Positions 39,847 to 50,695 of a DNA stretch of 64,000 bases are shown in pieces. Each line of letters opens with the position of its first letter. The stretch's first letter is position 1. Made by a program: the position numbers and the translations under genes. The notes under the pieces are model-generated. The model ran no database searches. It worked only from the letters and a program-made list of their open reading frames with translations, and was not told the origin of the DNA. The stretch comes from Yersinia artesiana (GTDB lineage: Bacteria; Pseudomonadota; Gammaproteobacteria; Enterobacterales; Enterobacteriaceae): NCBI RefSeq assembly GCF_902726545.1, contig NZ_CACVAD010000014.1, positions 1 through 64,000 of the forward strand, given 5' to 3'.

Positions 39847-40554
39847 ATGCGATTGGACAAGTTTTTATCTCAGCAATTAGGGGTTAGCCGGGCGTTAGTT
39901 GCGCGCGAGCTGCGGGCAAAACGCGTCACCATAGATGGTGAAGTGGTCAAAAGTGGTGCTATCAAGCTGACACCAGAACAAGACGTGAGATTTGATGGCA
40001 ATCCATTACAACAAACCGTCGGCCCACGTTACTTTATGCTGAACAAACCGCAGGGTTATGTGTGTTCAACAGAAGACCCGGATCATCCGACCGTGCTGTA
40101 TTTCCTCGATGAACCCGTAGCATACAAACTTCATGCCGCTGGGCGGTTGGATATCGATACCACCGGATTGGTACTGATGACCGATGATGGTCAATGGTCA
40201 CACCGCATTACCTCACCACGCCATCATTGTGAAAAGACCTATTTGGTAACGCTGGAACAGCCGATTGCTGATGATACTGCGCAGCAGTTTACTGACGGCG
40301 TGCAGTTACATAACGAAAAGTCTCTGACCAAACCGGCTCAGCTTGAGGTTATCGAGCCACAGTTGGTGCGGTTAACCATCAGTGAAGGGCGCTACCATCA
40401 GGTGAAACGCATGTTTGCGGCAGTGGGCAATCGCGTGCTGGAACTGCATCGTGAGCGCATTGGCGATATCAAACTTGATGATGACTTGGCTCCTGGTGAG
40501 TATCGCCCACTGACACCGGAAGAAATTGCCAGTGTTGGCGCTCCCCACTTGTAA
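39847..40554 (+). CDS. rsuA: 16S rRNA pseudouridine-516 synthase RsuA
   Basis: Isomerises U516 of 16S rRNA. 235 residues: an N-terminal S4 RNA-binding domain ([18 protein letters not shown]) and a catalytic domain with the [12 protein letters not shown] motif holding the catalytic Asp. The ATG at 39847 is chosen by match to E. coli; codons upstream are in the ERIC end. The ribosome site is weak (ACAGGCAAAG), and the leader contains the ERIC repeat. Followed 94 bases later by bcr, as in E. coli. Confidence 0.95.
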   Translation: MRLDKFLSQQLGVSRALVARELRAKRVTIDGEVVKSGAIKLTPEQDVRFDGNPLQQTVGPRYFMLNKPQGYVCSTEDPDHPTVLYFLDEPVAYKLHAAGRLDIDTTGLVLMTDDGQWSHRITSPRHHCEKTYLVTLEQPIADDTAQQFTDGVQLHNEKSLTKPAQLEVIEPQLVRLTISEGRYHQVKRMFAAVGNRVLELHRERIGDIKLDDDLAPGEYRPLTPEEIASVGAPHL

Positions 40555-40648
40555 TTGATGTGCTGTTGCAGTGTGGAATTCTTGTTTCCACACTGTTTTG
40601 CCGTTGATATTGTCCGCGGTTGGTAGGTTATTGAAGGAGTTGTCGAAC

Positions 40649-41869
40649 GTGCATGCCAGTAATCCAAATGAAGCAAAGAACCGGACATCCCACGTTGGCT
40701 TAATCTTTATCCTGGGCTTGCTATCAATGCTTATGCCCCTGGCCATTGATATGTATCTGCCCAGCATGCCCATCATCGCGCAGGAGTTTGGCGTAGAAAG
40801 TGGTGCGGTGCAGATGACGCTAAGTGCATATGTACTGGGGTTTGCCATCGGCCAAATGTTTTACGGGCCAATGGCCGATAGTATTGGGCGTAAGCCGGTT
40901 ATCTTTTGGGGCACGCTTATTTTTGCTCTGGCGGGAATGGCTTGTGCCATGGCGCAGTCGGTTGAGCAACTGATTAACTTGCGTTTCCTGCATGGTTTGT
41001 CAGCCGCCGCTGCCAGTGTGGTGATTAATGCATTGATGCGAGATATGTTCACTAAAGATGATTTCTCTCGGATGATGTCTTTTGTGGTCTTGGTGATGAC
41101 TATCGCGCCGTTGCTGGCACCGATTATCGGTGGTGCATTGTTGGTGTGGTTTAGCTGGCACGCCATCTTCTGGAGCATGGCGGGTGCTGCGTTGGTGGGG
41201 GCGATACTGGTCGCACTCTTTATTAAAGAGAGCTTGCCGAAAGAGAAACGGCAGCGGTTCCACTTGCGCACCACTATTGGCAATTTCGCGACATTATTCC
41301 GCCATAAGCGGGTACTGTGCTACATGTTGGCCAGTGGCTTCTCATTTGCCGGTATGTTCTCATTCCTCAGTGCTGGGCCCTTTGTTTATATTGATTTAAA
41401 TGGAGTTTCTCCGCAGAACTTCGGTTATTACTTTGCGCTGAATATTGTCTTTCTGTTCTTGATGACCTTAATCAACAGCCGTAATGTTCGCCGCTTTGGG
41501 GCACTGAAGATGTTCCGTTTTGGCATGTTAGTCCAATTTGTCATGGGGATCTGGCTGTTGGTGGTCTGTGCCACCGGGTTAGGATTCTGGGCGCTGGTGT
41601 TGGGTGTTGCGGCTTATGTCGGGTGCATCGCGATGATTACCTCAAATGCGATGGCAGTCATTTTGGATGATTTTCCGCATATGGCTGGGACGGCTTCTTC
41701 TTTGGCTGGAACCTTACGTTTTGGTATTGGTGCAGTAGTGGGAACGCTGCTGTCGATGGCACCATCACGTAGCGCCTGGCCGATGGTCAGTTCAATGGCA
41801 TTTTGTATTATCGTCGCCATGCTGCTGTATCTGTATGCCAGCCGTCCGCACAAAGGTGCGGCAAGCTAA
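40649..41869 (+). CDS. bcr: Bcr/CflA-family multidrug efflux transporter
   Basis: Twelve-helix major-facilitator drug:proton antiporter of 406 residues, closest to E. coli Bcr (bicyclomycin and sulfonamide resistance; dipeptide export). Typical segments: [37 protein letters not shown] (motif A) and [16 protein letters not shown]. The start is assigned to the GTG at 40649 because GAAGGAG lies 9 bases upstream; in-frame codons from 40571 overlap the rsuA tail region without a site. Confidence 0.92.
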   Translation: MHASNPNEAKNRTSHVGLIFILGLLSMLMPLAIDMYLPSMPIIAQEFGVESGAVQMTLSAYVLGFAIGQMFYGPMADSIGRKPVIFWGTLIFALAGMACAMAQSVEQLINLRFLHGLSAAAASVVINALMRDMFTKDDFSRMMSFVVLVMTIAPLLAPIIGGALLVWFSWHAIFWSMAGAALVGAILVALFIKESLPKEKRQRFHLRTTIGNFATLFRHKRVLCYMLASGFSFAGMFSFLSAGPFVYIDLNGVSPQNFGYYFALNIVFLFLMTLINSRNVRRFGALKMFRFGMLVQFVMGIWLLVVCATGLGFWALVLGVAAYVGCIAMITSNAMAVILDDFPHMAGTASSLAGTLRFGIGAVVGTLLSMAPSRSAWPMVSSMAFCIIVAMLLYLYASRPHKGAAS

Positions 41870-41885
41870 CCCTAATGAATTGAAT

Positions 41886-41919
41886 GTGAAGGGCAGATGC
41901 TTTCGGGGCCTCCCTTCAC
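41886..41919 (+). terminator. Probable terminator after bcr
   Basis: GTGAAGGG/CCCTTCAC stem with an 18-base loop followed by GTTTATTATTT. Confidence 0.6.
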
Positions 41920-42588
41920 GTTTATTATTTGTAGCCAGTTTGTCAATTTCTGCCTTACTTATTCCTCGTCCTTACTTTACCTTTCACATCATTAGCGATC
42001 GCTCTATTTGTACCTGAAAAGGGCGAAATTCTTGCGCTCAATCAATATAGTAAGCATGCATATCATTATTTATTGCATAGTTTTGTCTGGCACCATATTG
42101 TTAACTTTTTGAGCGATGTATCAAAAAAGATGAAATTGTTATAACGTTATTTTTACCTGTTATTCTTGCTCGTAAGAGAGAAGTTGATATCAGCAAATTT
42201 ATATATTTATCAATTAATTAAATCTATTTTATTAGACGTAATTGACGGCGAATTGTTCCGTAAATGTAAAATATTGGCTGGTATTAGGTAATAGGTTTGC
42301 AAGAAAAATGGTTGAGATAGCCGCCATAAAGGTATAAATATAACGAAAAATGGGATCTAAATCCCAAACCAACAGTTTCGGCCTTGTCGCTGGGAACTGA
42401 ATGATGGTTAAAAACAGCACAAAAAATAGCATTGTAGATTTTAAGTTTCTAAATTGTTATCAAAGTTGTGTTTTGGAGAGGTTTGAACCAGGCACAATGA
42501 CAACTTAGAGGCTATAACTTTAGTGAGTGTGAGCCATTGTGGTGCTTTTGTGATTTATTGAATTTTTATTTTTGACTAGGAAAAATAC
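41920..42588. other. Long AT-rich gap between bcr and yejG
   Basis: About 670 bases without a supported gene. A 66-codon hydrophobic reading frame on the minus strand (42232-42432) has no ribosome site and is not called. No repeat family or tRNA was recognised. The yejG promoter must be near the right end. Confidence 0.5.
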
Positions 42589-42936
42589 GTGAATAATATC
42601 CAACTTTCGGTAGTACATCGTCTGCCGCAAAGTTACCGTTGGTTATCTGGGTTTATCGGCGTCAAAGTTGAACCGATACCACTAGCCGCGATAGACGATA
42701 GCAACAATGACCTCATGGGGCTGAAGTTATTGAGCCATGATGGTAAACAAGCGCAGATTATCATGCAGCGGCTCCATCTCTCGCTACAAGAGATACAAGT
42801 GGACTCCGCGATTGTGGAATGGGAAGGCGAGCCTTGCCTGTTTGTTCATCGTCAGGATGAAAGTGCGACCATGTGCCGCCTGAAAGATGTCGGTGTGGCG
42901 ATTGCTGAGACCATGACCGCGCTTTATCCTTTCTGA
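42589..42936 (+). CDS. yejG: Conserved protein YejG
   Basis: 115-residue cytosolic protein of unknown function, conserved at this spot in enterics. It starts at a GTG with AGGA upstream: NNIQLSVVHRLPQSYRWLSGF parallels E. coli YejG, and GEPCLFVHRQDE and CRLKDVGVAIAE are also conserved. It ends PF like its homologue. Convergent with yejF. Confidence 0.92.
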   Translation: MNNIQLSVVHRLPQSYRWLSGFIGVKVEPIPLAAIDDSNNDLMGLKLLSHDGKQAQIIMQRLHLSLQEIQVDSAIVEWEGEPCLFVHRQDESATMCRLKDVGVAIAETMTALYPF

Positions 42937-43007
42937 TTCGCGATTAAGCTTTCGTCAGTGATTTCTGCTGGCGCTTTCGTATGCCCTGATTCCCGATATG
43001 CGCCAAA

Positions 43008-44600
43008 CTAGTCAGCAAATTGCAATAATTGCTGAGTATATTGCTGTTTTGGCGCAGCAAAGATGGCCTGGCAGTCACCTTGTTCCACCACCTCTCCCTG
43101 TTTTAATACAATCACCTGATGGCACAGCGACCGTACGACTTGCAAATCATGACTGATAAACAGGTAACTGAGTTGGTAGCGCTGCTGAAGGGATTTCAGC
43201 AAAGCCAGAATCTGTGCCTGTACCGATTTGTCCAGCGATGACGTAGGCTCATCGAGGATAAGTAATTGAGGTTGCAGGATTAATGCACGCGCAATAGCAA
43301 TACGCTGGCGCTGTCCACCAGAGAACTCTGTCGGATAGCGATAACGGCTCACCGGATCCAATCCAACTTCTTCCATCGCCTTAATCACACGTAGCTCGCG
43401 ATGTGCTGCACTGAGTTTCTGATGAACCTCCAGTCCCTCTGCAATAATCTGTTGAATATTTAAGCGAGGATTCAGTGCCGAGTAAGGATCCTGGAACACC
43501 ACCTGAATGCGGCTACGATAAGGCAGCATCTGTTTGGGCGAGAAATTATGCAACGGTTGACCATCAAACCAAATCTCGCCCTTAGAGGGTAGCAGGCGCA
43601 GCAGAGCCAACCCGGTAGTGCTTTTGCCGGAGCCGGATTCACCCACTAAACCCAAGCTTTCACCGGGCCTTAAATTAAAACTCAGGCTCTTCAGAGCATA
43701 ATGATGCGAGACAGTCCGGCGCAACAAGCCGCGTTTGATGGGAAAAGCCACTTGTAGCCCTTTGACTTCAAGCAAGGGTTGCAGGCCCGCCTGGAGTGGC
43801 AGAGGGTCGCCCTGTGGTTCGGCATCCAATAATTGGCGTGTGTAGGCATGCTGTGGTGAGCTAAACAGTGCCTGACGGGTATTACGTTCAACCACGCGCC
43901 CCTCACGCATCACGGCCACGTTATCAGCCAGTCGGCGCACGATATTCAGGTTATGGGTGATAAACAGTAAACTCATGCCCATCTCTTGCTTTAACTCTTT
44001 CAGCAAACTCAAAATCTGGGCTTGTACCGAAACATCTAATGCAGTCGTTGGCTCATCGGCAATCAGGAGTTTGGGCTTAGTCAGGACAGCCATGGCAATC
44101 ATGACACGCTGGCGCTCTCCTCCGGAAAGCTGATGCGGGAAGTCAGCCAGTCGGCCTTTGGCATTGCGAATACCGACCCGATCGAGACATTGGATAATCT
44201 CAGTACGGGCAGCCTCCCGGCGCATGCCTCGGTGCAGCGACAGCACCTCAGATAGCTGCTTCTCAATGGTGTGTAGTGGGTTTAACGACACCATCGGTTC
44301 CTGGAAAATCATGGAAATCTGATCTCCACGAATACCGCGTAATGTTGGCTCATCCGCATGTAATAGCGATTTACCGGCAAACAGGATATCGCCACTGGGG
44401 TACACCACGGGGGGGGAGGGTAGCAGGCGCAATATCGACAGGGCAGTGACACTTTTCCCCGAACCAGACTCCCCGACCAAAGCCAGTGTTTCACCGGCAT
44501 TTATTTGCAATGACAACTCGCTGACGACCTGGTGTTCAACACCTGCCTGGCGAAAGGCGATACTGAGATTTTGAATATCCAGAAGTGGGGAGGTCGCCAT
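43008..44600 (-). CDS. yejF: Peptide/microcin C ABC transporter ATP-binding protein YejF
   Basis: Fused double ATPase (two nucleotide-binding domains, about 530 residues) energising the YejABEF peptide importer. Each half has Walker A (GESGSGKS), signature (LSGGERQRV in the first half, FSGGQRQRI in the second) and Walker B with a DEPT box. The start at 44600 is 1 base before the yejE stop, so translation is probably coupled; an in-frame start at 44633 would overlap yejE. Last gene of yejABEF. Confidence 0.95.
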   Translation of the reverse strand: MATSPLLDIQNLSIAFRQAGVEHQVVSELSLQINAGETLALVGESGSGKSVTALSILRLLPSPPVVYPSGDILFAGKSLLHADEPTLRGIRGDQISMIFQEPMVSLNPLHTIEKQLSEVLSLHRGMRREAARTEIIQCLDRVGIRNAKGRLADFPHQLSGGERQRVMIAMAVLTKPKLLIADEPTTALDVSVQAQILSLLKELKQEMGMSLLFITHNLNIVRRLADNVAVMREGRVVERNTRQALFSSPQHAYTRQLLDAEPQGDPLPLQAGLQPLLEVKGLQVAFPIKRGLLRRTVSHHYALKSLSFNLRPGESLGLVGESGSGKSTTGLALLRLLPSKGEIWFDGQPLHNFSPKQMLPYRSRIQVVFQDPYSALNPRLNIQQIIAEGLEVHQKLSAAHRELRVIKAMEEVGLDPVSRYRYPTEFSGGQRQRIAIARALILQPQLLILDEPTSSLDKSVQAQILALLKSLQQRYQLSYLFISHDLQVVRSLCHQVIVLKQGEVVEQGDCQAIFAAPKQQYTQQLLQFAD

Positions 44601-44601
44601 A

Positions 44602-45630
44602 TCAGTACACCTTACTTGGGTCAAAGGCGTCACGTACCGCTTCGCCGATAAAGATCAACAGAGATAACAACACCGCCAATACCAGGAATGCAGTTATGCC
44701 AAGCCACGGAGCCTGAAGGTTATTTTTACCTTCCAATAATAACCCGCCTAATGATGGCGAGCCCATTGGCAAGCCAAAGCCAAGGAAATCCAGTGAGGTG
44801 AGGGTGGTTATCGAACCGCATAAAATAAAAGGTAAAAAGGTCAGAGTGGCGACCATGGCATTGGGCAGCATATGCCGTGACATAATCACGCGATCGCGCA
44901 CTCCCATCGCCCTTGCGGCACGGATATAGTCATAGTTTCGGGTGCGCAGAAATTCTGCCCGAACCACGCCGACCAGCCCCATCCAGCCAAATATCACGGT
45001 GATGGCTAATAACCACCAGAAGTTTGGCTGCACAATGCTGGACAGCAAAATCACTAAGAATAGGGTCGGCATACCTGACCAGACTTCGATAAACCGCTGG
45101 CCCCACAAGTCAATTCTGCCACCGTAATAGCCCTGGACTGCCCCGACACAAATCCCAATCACGCTGGAGAGCAGGGTTAATGTCAGGCCAAATAACAGTG
45201 AGATACGAAAGCCGTAAATGATCTTGGCCAACACATCGCCGCCAGTGCTGTCAGTACCGAGCAAATTAGTGCGGCTCGGTGGCGAGGGGAAAGGCACGTC
45301 TGTCGCAAAATTAATGGTGTTGTTGCTAAAGCGGATGGGTGCCCAGATGGCCCAGCCATTATCTTTAATCCGGCCAATGACATATGGATCTTGGTAATCC
45401 GCTGCCGTGGTTAAAATGCCACCAAAGGTTGATTCGGTGTAGTTGGCCATAAAGGGCATGTAAAATTTACCCTGATAGCTCACCAAGAGCGGCTTGTCGT
45501 TGGCTATCAATTCGGCAAACAAACTAATAATAAACAGTGTTAGAAAGATCCACAGTGACCAATAGCCACGGCGGTTCTGGCGAAACCGCGCCCAGCGGGC
45601 TTGATTAATTGCACTTAGTCGCTTGATCAT
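44602..45630 (-). CDS. yejE: Peptide ABC transporter permease YejE
   Basis: Inner-membrane permease, 342 residues, of the oligopeptide/DppC type with an N-terminal cytosolic start, one leading helix, a long periplasmic loop, and the EAA motif region [23 protein letters not shown]. Its ATG overlaps the yejB stop by 4 bases (ATGA type), so translation is coupled. Confidence 0.95.
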   Translation of the reverse strand: MIKRLSAINQARWARFRQNRRGYWSLWIFLTLFIISLFAELIANDKPLLVSYQGKFYMPFMANYTESTFGGILTTAADYQDPYVIGRIKDNGWAIWAPIRFSNNTINFATDVPFPSPPSRTNLLGTDSTGGDVLAKIIYGFRISLLFGLTLTLLSSVIGICVGAVQGYYGGRIDLWGQRFIEVWSGMPTLFLVILLSSIVQPNFWWLLAITVIFGWMGLVGVVRAEFLRTRNYDYIRAARAMGVRDRVIMSRHMLPNAMVATLTFLPFILCGSITTLTSLDFLGFGLPMGSPSLGGLLLEGKNNLQAPWLGITAFLVLAVLLSLLIFIGEAVRDAFDPSKVY

Positions 45631-46727
45631 TGGCGGCCCTCAAAATCAATCCGTGGGTCAACCAGGGTGTAAGTGATATCGCTGAGGATATTCAGCAATA
45701 AACCAATCAGAGTGAAAATATAAAGAGTGCCAAACATCACCGGATAATCGCGTTGTAAAGTGGCTTCATAGCCCAGTAGCCCTAAGCCATTCAGTGAAAA
45801 CATCACTTCTATCAATAATGACCCAGTAAAAAACATGCTAATAAAAGTGGCAGGGAAGCCGGCAATCACCAGCAGCATGGCATTGCGGAACACATGCCGA
45901 TAAAGGATTTTTTCTTCGGGTAAACCTTTGGCGCGAGCAGTAACCACATATTGTTTACGAATTTCGTCCAAAAACGAGTTTTTGGTCAGCATGGTCAGTG
46001 TGGCAAAACCGCCAATCACGGTGGCCAGAACCGGTAATGTGATGTGCCACAAATAGTCGGTTATTTTGCCGTACCACGGTAGGGTATCCCAGTTGCTGGA
46101 CACCAGCCCTCGTAACGGGAACAGATCGAAATAACTGCCGCCGGAAAACAGCACAATCAATAAAATGGCGAATAAAAACGAAGGGATAGCATAGCCGATA
46201 ATGATTAAGGTACTGCTCCAGGTATCAAAAGCCGAGCCACTACGCACCGCCTTTTTAATTCCCAAAGGAATTGAAACCAGATAGATAATCAGTGTGCTCC
46301 ATAACCCTAGCGAGATAGATACCGGCAGGCTATGTTTAATCAATGACATAACAGATTCACCACGGAACAGGCTGTCACCAAAATCAAAACGTACATAGCT
46401 CCAAAGCATCTCGAAATAGCGCTGATGCAGTGGTTTATCAAAGCCAAAGCGCTGTTTGATCTCGGCAATAACTTCCGGGTCTAACCCGCGCGAGCCGCGA
46501 TAGTGGCTATCACCGACTTGTGCGGCATTCAGCCCCACTTTGGCTCCTCCCAACGCGGCATCACCGCCACCGGCGGTATACCCGCTGGAATGCCCCAGTT
46601 CAATATTGGCTATTGCCTGATCAACCGGGCCACCTGGGGCTATTTGTACAATGAAAAAGTTAATCGTGATAATCGCCCACAAGGTGGGAATAACCAGCAA
46701 TAGTCGCCGTAATAGATATGCGCCCAC
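45627..46727 (-). CDS. yejB: Peptide ABC transporter permease YejB
   Basis: DppB-type permease of 366 residues that starts [19 protein letters not shown]. The binding-protein-dependent transport signature is seen in [20 protein letters not shown]. Family members in enterics share the extra periplasmic insertion after the first helix. Nine bases separate it from yejA. Confidence 0.95.
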   Translation of the reverse strand: MGAYLLRRLLLVIPTLWAIITINFFIVQIAPGGPVDQAIANIELGHSSGYTAGGGDAALGGAKVGLNAAQVGDSHYRGSRGLDPEVIAEIKQRFGFDKPLHQRYFEMLWSYVRFDFGDSLFRGESVMSLIKHSLPVSISLGLWSTLIIYLVSIPLGIKKAVRSGSAFDTWSSTLIIIGYAIPSFLFAILLIVLFSGGSYFDLFPLRGLVSSNWDTLPWYGKITDYLWHITLPVLATVIGGFATLTMLTKNSFLDEIRKQYVVTARAKGLPEEKILYRHVFRNAMLLVIAGFPATFISMFFTGSLLIEVMFSLNGLGLLGYEATLQRDYPVMFGTLYIFTLIGLLLNILSDITYTLVDPRIDFEGRQ

Positions 46728-46736
46728 AACAGCCTC

Positions 46737-48545
46737 CTAATGACGTTCTGTTGGCAGGCGTGCTGCCTTGTTGACATCAAACCACCAGCTATCAAAGCCG
46801 AGCGAATAAGTGGGTCTGTCCGCTGGCATTGAAAACTTATCCCAATAAGCAAAGCGAGAGTGGTTGGAATACCACATCGGGATCATCAAATAGTTCCAGG
46901 TCAACACACGATCCAGCGCACGTCCGAGGGAGCGTAGAGCCTCAGGTTGTTCCTGATGCTTAATAATCTGTTCGATCAATTGGTCGATAGCCGGATCTTT
47001 AATACCTGAAGCGTTATAGCTGGAATCAATATAAGCCGAACTCCAGAAGATTTGCAGATTCGGGCTAGGGTAGGGGAAAGCACTGTAAACTGTCGGGATC
47101 ATATCGTAATCCCGGCTGCGCAGACGGTTAACAAACTGAGAACTGTCCACTTCGCGGATATTCATCGTTATGCCCAAGCGCTGTAAATTATGTTTAAACG
47201 GTTGAACATATTGGAAATTACTGCCACTCAGTAACAGCAGCTCAAAGACAAAAGGTTTGCCAGTTTTACTGTTCACTAATTGCTGGTTTTTGACTTCCCA
47301 GCCCGCTTCACTCAGTAATTCGCGCGCTTTTAATAGATTATCGCGTGCGTTACCGCTGCCGTCAGTGTGTGGTGGTTGGTAAATTTGAGTGAATACTTCC
47401 GGTGGTATTTTACCTTTTAGCGGTGCCAGCCACGCCAATTCAGCGCTGTCAGGATAACCTGTAGCGGCATACTCGGTATTCTGAAAGAAGCTATTAGTGC
47501 GTTGATAACTGTCGAAATAAAAAGCCTTATTCATCCACTCAAAATCAAACGCTAATGTCAGCGCTTCACGAACTCGTCGGTCACTAAAAATAGGGCGTTG
47601 GACATTAAATGCCAGCCAGCGAGTATTTTGTGCCGAGTTATCAACGAGATCTTGTTTGACGATATAGTTTTTCGCAAAGTTACCGCCCACATATTGGGTC
47701 GCCCAACTTTTAGGTGAAGTTTCTTCACGGAAATCAAAGGCACCGGCTTTAAACGCTTCCAAGGCGACTTTATCGTCTAAATAATAATCATAACGGATAG
47801 AATCAAAATTATACTGGCCGCGATTAACCGGCAAATTAGCAGCCCAGTAGTCTCTGACTCGTTCATAGGTAATAAATTGGCCCATCTTATATTTACCAAT
47901 ACGATAAGGGCCGCTACTCACTGGCGGCTGACTCAGTGGGTCGCTGAGTTTATGATCTTTCCAGAAGTGCTCTGGCATCACGGGTAAACCAAATAGGCCC
48001 AGCATCTTATCTTTATTGGGTTCCGGGAATTCAAAACGGACTGTCAGGCGCGAAATGGCTTTTACCTGCACCCCTTTATAAACAATACGGAATTGCGGTA
48101 CACCTTCAGTCATAAATTTATTGAAAGTGAATGCCACATCTTGGGCGGTAATGGGCTTGCCATCATGAAAACGGGCGCGGGGATTAATATCGACTTCAAT
48201 CCAGTGAAAGTCGGGAGCAAAACGTGCTGACTCGGCAATCAAGGGATAATAGCTGCCAATCTCATTATCTGAAGTCGCGAATAATGAGTCATATAGCCGC
48301 TCAGTGCGCACCGCTGGGTTGCCACGCAGCGCATAGCGGTTGAAGTTATCAAAGGTACCAATTGCGGAGAGCGTAATATCTCCGCCTTTGGGGGCAGCCG
48401 GATTGACATAATCAAAATGGCTAAAATCTGATGAGTATTTAGGTTCGCCCAATATGGCAAAAGAGCTACCTTCTTTAATGGTTTCAGCTTGCAGACCAAA
48501 ACTCAGGACTGATAGCGCCAAGGCAGCAAATAGGCGTAATAACAT
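46737..48545 (-). CDS. yejA: Periplasmic peptide-binding protein YejA
   Basis: Extracytoplasmic solute-binding protein family 5 (602 residues) with a signal peptide ending LQAE. It delivers peptides, and in E. coli microcin C, to the YejB/E membrane channel; in several pathogens the system also affects defensin resistance. Conserved signatures: FDNFNRYALRGNP, LYDSLF and RVREALTLAFDFEWMN. First gene of the yejABEF operon; upstream is rtn on the same strand. Confidence 0.94.
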   Translation of the reverse strand: MLLRLFAALALSVLSFGLQAETIKEGSSFAILGEPKYSSDFSHFDYVNPAAPKGGDITLSAIGTFDNFNRYALRGNPAVRTERLYDSLFATSDNEIGSYYPLIAESARFAPDFHWIEVDINPRARFHDGKPITAQDVAFTFNKFMTEGVPQFRIVYKGVQVKAISRLTVRFEFPEPNKDKMLGLFGLPVMPEHFWKDHKLSDPLSQPPVSSGPYRIGKYKMGQFITYERVRDYWAANLPVNRGQYNFDSIRYDYYLDDKVALEAFKAGAFDFREETSPKSWATQYVGGNFAKNYIVKQDLVDNSAQNTRWLAFNVQRPIFSDRRVREALTLAFDFEWMNKAFYFDSYQRTNSFFQNTEYAATGYPDSAELAWLAPLKGKIPPEVFTQIYQPPHTDGSGNARDNLLKARELLSEAGWEVKNQQLVNSKTGKPFVFELLLLSGSNFQYVQPFKHNLQRLGITMNIREVDSSQFVNRLRSRDYDMIPTVYSAFPYPSPNLQIFWSSAYIDSSYNASGIKDPAIDQLIEQIIKHQEQPEALRSLGRALDRVLTWNYLMIPMWYSNHSRFAYWDKFSMPADRPTYSLGFDSWWFDVNKAARLPTERH

Positions 48546-48642
48546 ATTGGTGGTGATCTCCTGCGATATTTACGTAGTAATACTCTTAAATGAAATTACC
48601 AGTTTGCAGGAGTAAAGCAAACATTAAGCCAATGAGTTTTTG

Positions 48643-50205
48643 TTACGAAGTTTTTTGCGTACAAAACTCGACTAAATCCTCAACAGACAGCGGCTTGCAG
48701 AGTAGATAGCCTTGTAGGTAGTTAACACCGTGTTGTGCCAAATACTGGAGCTGTTGTTCGGTTTCAACACCTTCTGCGACGGTTTCAATATTTAGTTTGT
48801 TCGCCAACATTAATACTGCATCTAATACCGGTGCCGCGACAGTATTAATACCGATGGTACTGACAAAACCACGATCAATTTTAATAAAGTCTAAAGTAAA
48901 ACGTTCTAAATAAATCAGTGCGCTGTGCCCGGTACCAAAATCATCAACAGCGATTTGTATCCCTTGAGAACGCAACCAGGCAAATTGCTCAATTGCCAAT
49001 TCTTCTTCAACCATGCCCCGCTCGGTAATTTCGAATACCGGCGAAAATATATCGGTATTTAATTGTTGTAACATCTGGGTGACATCTTTGCGGAAGTCAT
49101 CATCAGCAAGGTGAACAGGCGAAATATTAAAGGCTAATTTAACGCCTGCCGGAACGTGAGCTGCCATTAATTTGCTGTCTTTAATGATTAATTCAAATAA
49201 ATGCCGGGTAAGAGGCTGAATCAGGTGTTGAGCTTCCGCATAGGGAATGAAAAGGTCAGGGGAAATACGCCCTTCAATCGGATGTTGCCAGCGGATAAGC
49301 GCTTCCAATCCTGATATGGAACGGTCATCTGACCGGAATGCGGGCTGGTATTCAACAAAGAATTCGCCACGCCGAATACCGCGCAAGATTTCCGCCTCAG
49401 CACTTTGGCTGGCAATTAAAATATAATAAGCCAGAATACCGACCAGGCCTGCAAGTAACAATCCACCCAACAATGTCATACGGATATCGTCCGCAGTCAG
49501 GCTGGTATGATAAATCAATATCTTAATTGGATAGCCGGGAAGTTGGATCTCACGTGCATCACGCGTGGGTAACTGGCTGATAGGAATAACTCTAGCGTCA
49601 AAAGTCGTTACTGCCAGCTCATCAATAATGATAGCTAAACCGTTGACCTGGTTATTCGAATAATTCAGTAATAGGTAAGGATGTAAAGTCAGTTCCAGTG
49701 TCGCCAATACACCGGTATTCCCACGGCCTGCTTCCCGTAACCATACACCGATTGCCGGTTTGCCTGGCATCATAGGTGTACCTTGCTGAATTTTAAAATC
49801 TAATGGCTGGGAGACATTAATTTTAGGGTATAGCGCGCTGACAGGTACATTCATTTCGCCCGTGGCCGATGAACAATAAGCGATATCATTCCGCACCAAT
49901 AAGAAAGCCCGAACACCATTCGTAAATGCGGCGCGGTAGTGCAGTGCGGAGCTGGCCTGTTCACAATTTTTTGCGCTCAGTGGGATAAGCTGAGACATCG
50001 ACGTTGTGAGTTCACTCAGGAACTGAGATGAATAGGAGATAATATGGTCACTTTGTGTTGTTAATTTACGTTCACTGCTGCGATAAAGTAATGACAAAGT
50101 GATGACGACAAAACAAATAAAAAAACAGAGTGCGAGGATGACACTTTTTTTAACGAGATGGCGTCTGGATAAAATATTGCGGGAGAACGCACTGTTTGAA
50201 CCCAT
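48643..50205 (-). CDS. rtn: Cyclic-di-GMP phosphodiesterase with CSS sensor (Rtn/PdeN-like)
   Basis: Membrane c-di-GMP phosphodiesterase, 520 residues. Two helices (about 18-40 and 242-265) flank a periplasmic CSS-motif domain (CSS seen in IAYCSSATG, a partner Cys in KNCEQ), followed by a cytosolic EAL domain (about 275-515). Catalytic motifs appear intact: EALIRW, NISP, ITERG, DDFGTG and VAEGVET. In E. coli rtn also stands next to yejA. Redox- and DsbA-sensitive control is known for CSS proteins. It could influence the adhesin operon through c-di-GMP, but nothing here shows that. Confidence 0.9.
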   Translation of the reverse strand: MGSNSAFSRNILSRRHLVKKSVILALCFFICFVVITLSLLYRSSERKLTTQSDHIISYSSQFLSELTTSMSQLIPLSAKNCEQASSALHYRAAFTNGVRAFLLVRNDIAYCSSATGEMNVPVSALYPKINVSQPLDFKIQQGTPMMPGKPAIGVWLREAGRGNTGVLATLELTLHPYLLLNYSNNQVNGLAIIIDELAVTTFDARVIPISQLPTRDAREIQLPGYPIKILIYHTSLTADDIRMTLLGGLLLAGLVGILAYYILIASQSAEAEILRGIRRGEFFVEYQPAFRSDDRSISGLEALIRWQHPIEGRISPDLFIPYAEAQHLIQPLTRHLFELIIKDSKLMAAHVPAGVKLAFNISPVHLADDDFRKDVTQMLQQLNTDIFSPVFEITERGMVEEELAIEQFAWLRSQGIQIAVDDFGTGHSALIYLERFTLDFIKIDRGFVSTIGINTVAAPVLDAVLMLANKLNIETVAEGVETEQQLQYLAQHGVNYLQGYLLCKPLSVEDLVEFCTQKTS

Positions 50206-50624
50206 GTTACGTCGCTCCTCAGCAAGATCGATAAAGTGTTATGAGTATAAGTAAGTTAGCAGCACAGCGCTACCGATTTGCCAGGGAGCAATATTGACAT
50301 TAATAAGCTTATCGATTTGAAATTCCATCCAATATAAAGCAAATATGCAATGTAAATGCATCAAATATGTGGTGTAAGTGAACTTCATTTTTATTGGCGT
50401 ATTTTAGAAATACATATCCATAAAACAAATTTTCAGCTTAGTAACACTATCTACTTTATTCCAGAAAGAATAATTGTTGGTTGATATGTCTTAGTGCCAG
50501 AAAACTCTTGGTTTAGCGAAGCGAATTTTACACAGAAATTTCTTGAATTTCGCTGTGTGCGGCAAAAAAGGACGTTTCCTACAAGAGGGTGGGCAAAGGG
50601 ACTACGAAAGGATATGTTTCGGCA
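50206..50624. other. Gap between rtn and mepS
   Basis: About 420 bases, AT-rich in the rtn-proximal half. An interrupted palindrome ATGCA-N7-TGCAT lies at 50345-50361. No gene was recognised. Confidence 0.45.
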
Positions 50625-50626
50625 AT

Positions 50627-50650
50627 AAAAAACGCTGCCAAGGCAGCGTT
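50627..50650 (-). terminator. mepS terminator
   Basis: AACGCTGCC/GGCAGCGTT stem with an AA loop followed on the minus strand by TTTTTATTG. Confidence 0.88.
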
Positions 50651-50695
50651 TTCATCGTTTCGTTTGGTATCTCGGACAACAGGAATAAAAATCAG

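Noticed and set aside
42232-42432. Hydrophobic 66-codon minus-strand frame as a small membrane protein
   Set aside because: No Shine-Dalgarno site before the ATG, no recognised family, in AT-rich DNA where such frames arise by chance.
48643-50205. Rtn-like EAL protein as the dedicated LapD-type switch for the adhesin
   Set aside because: It has a CSS sensor and an apparently catalytic EAL domain, lies 30 kb away in a conserved core locus, and has no HAMP or degenerate GGDEF domain.
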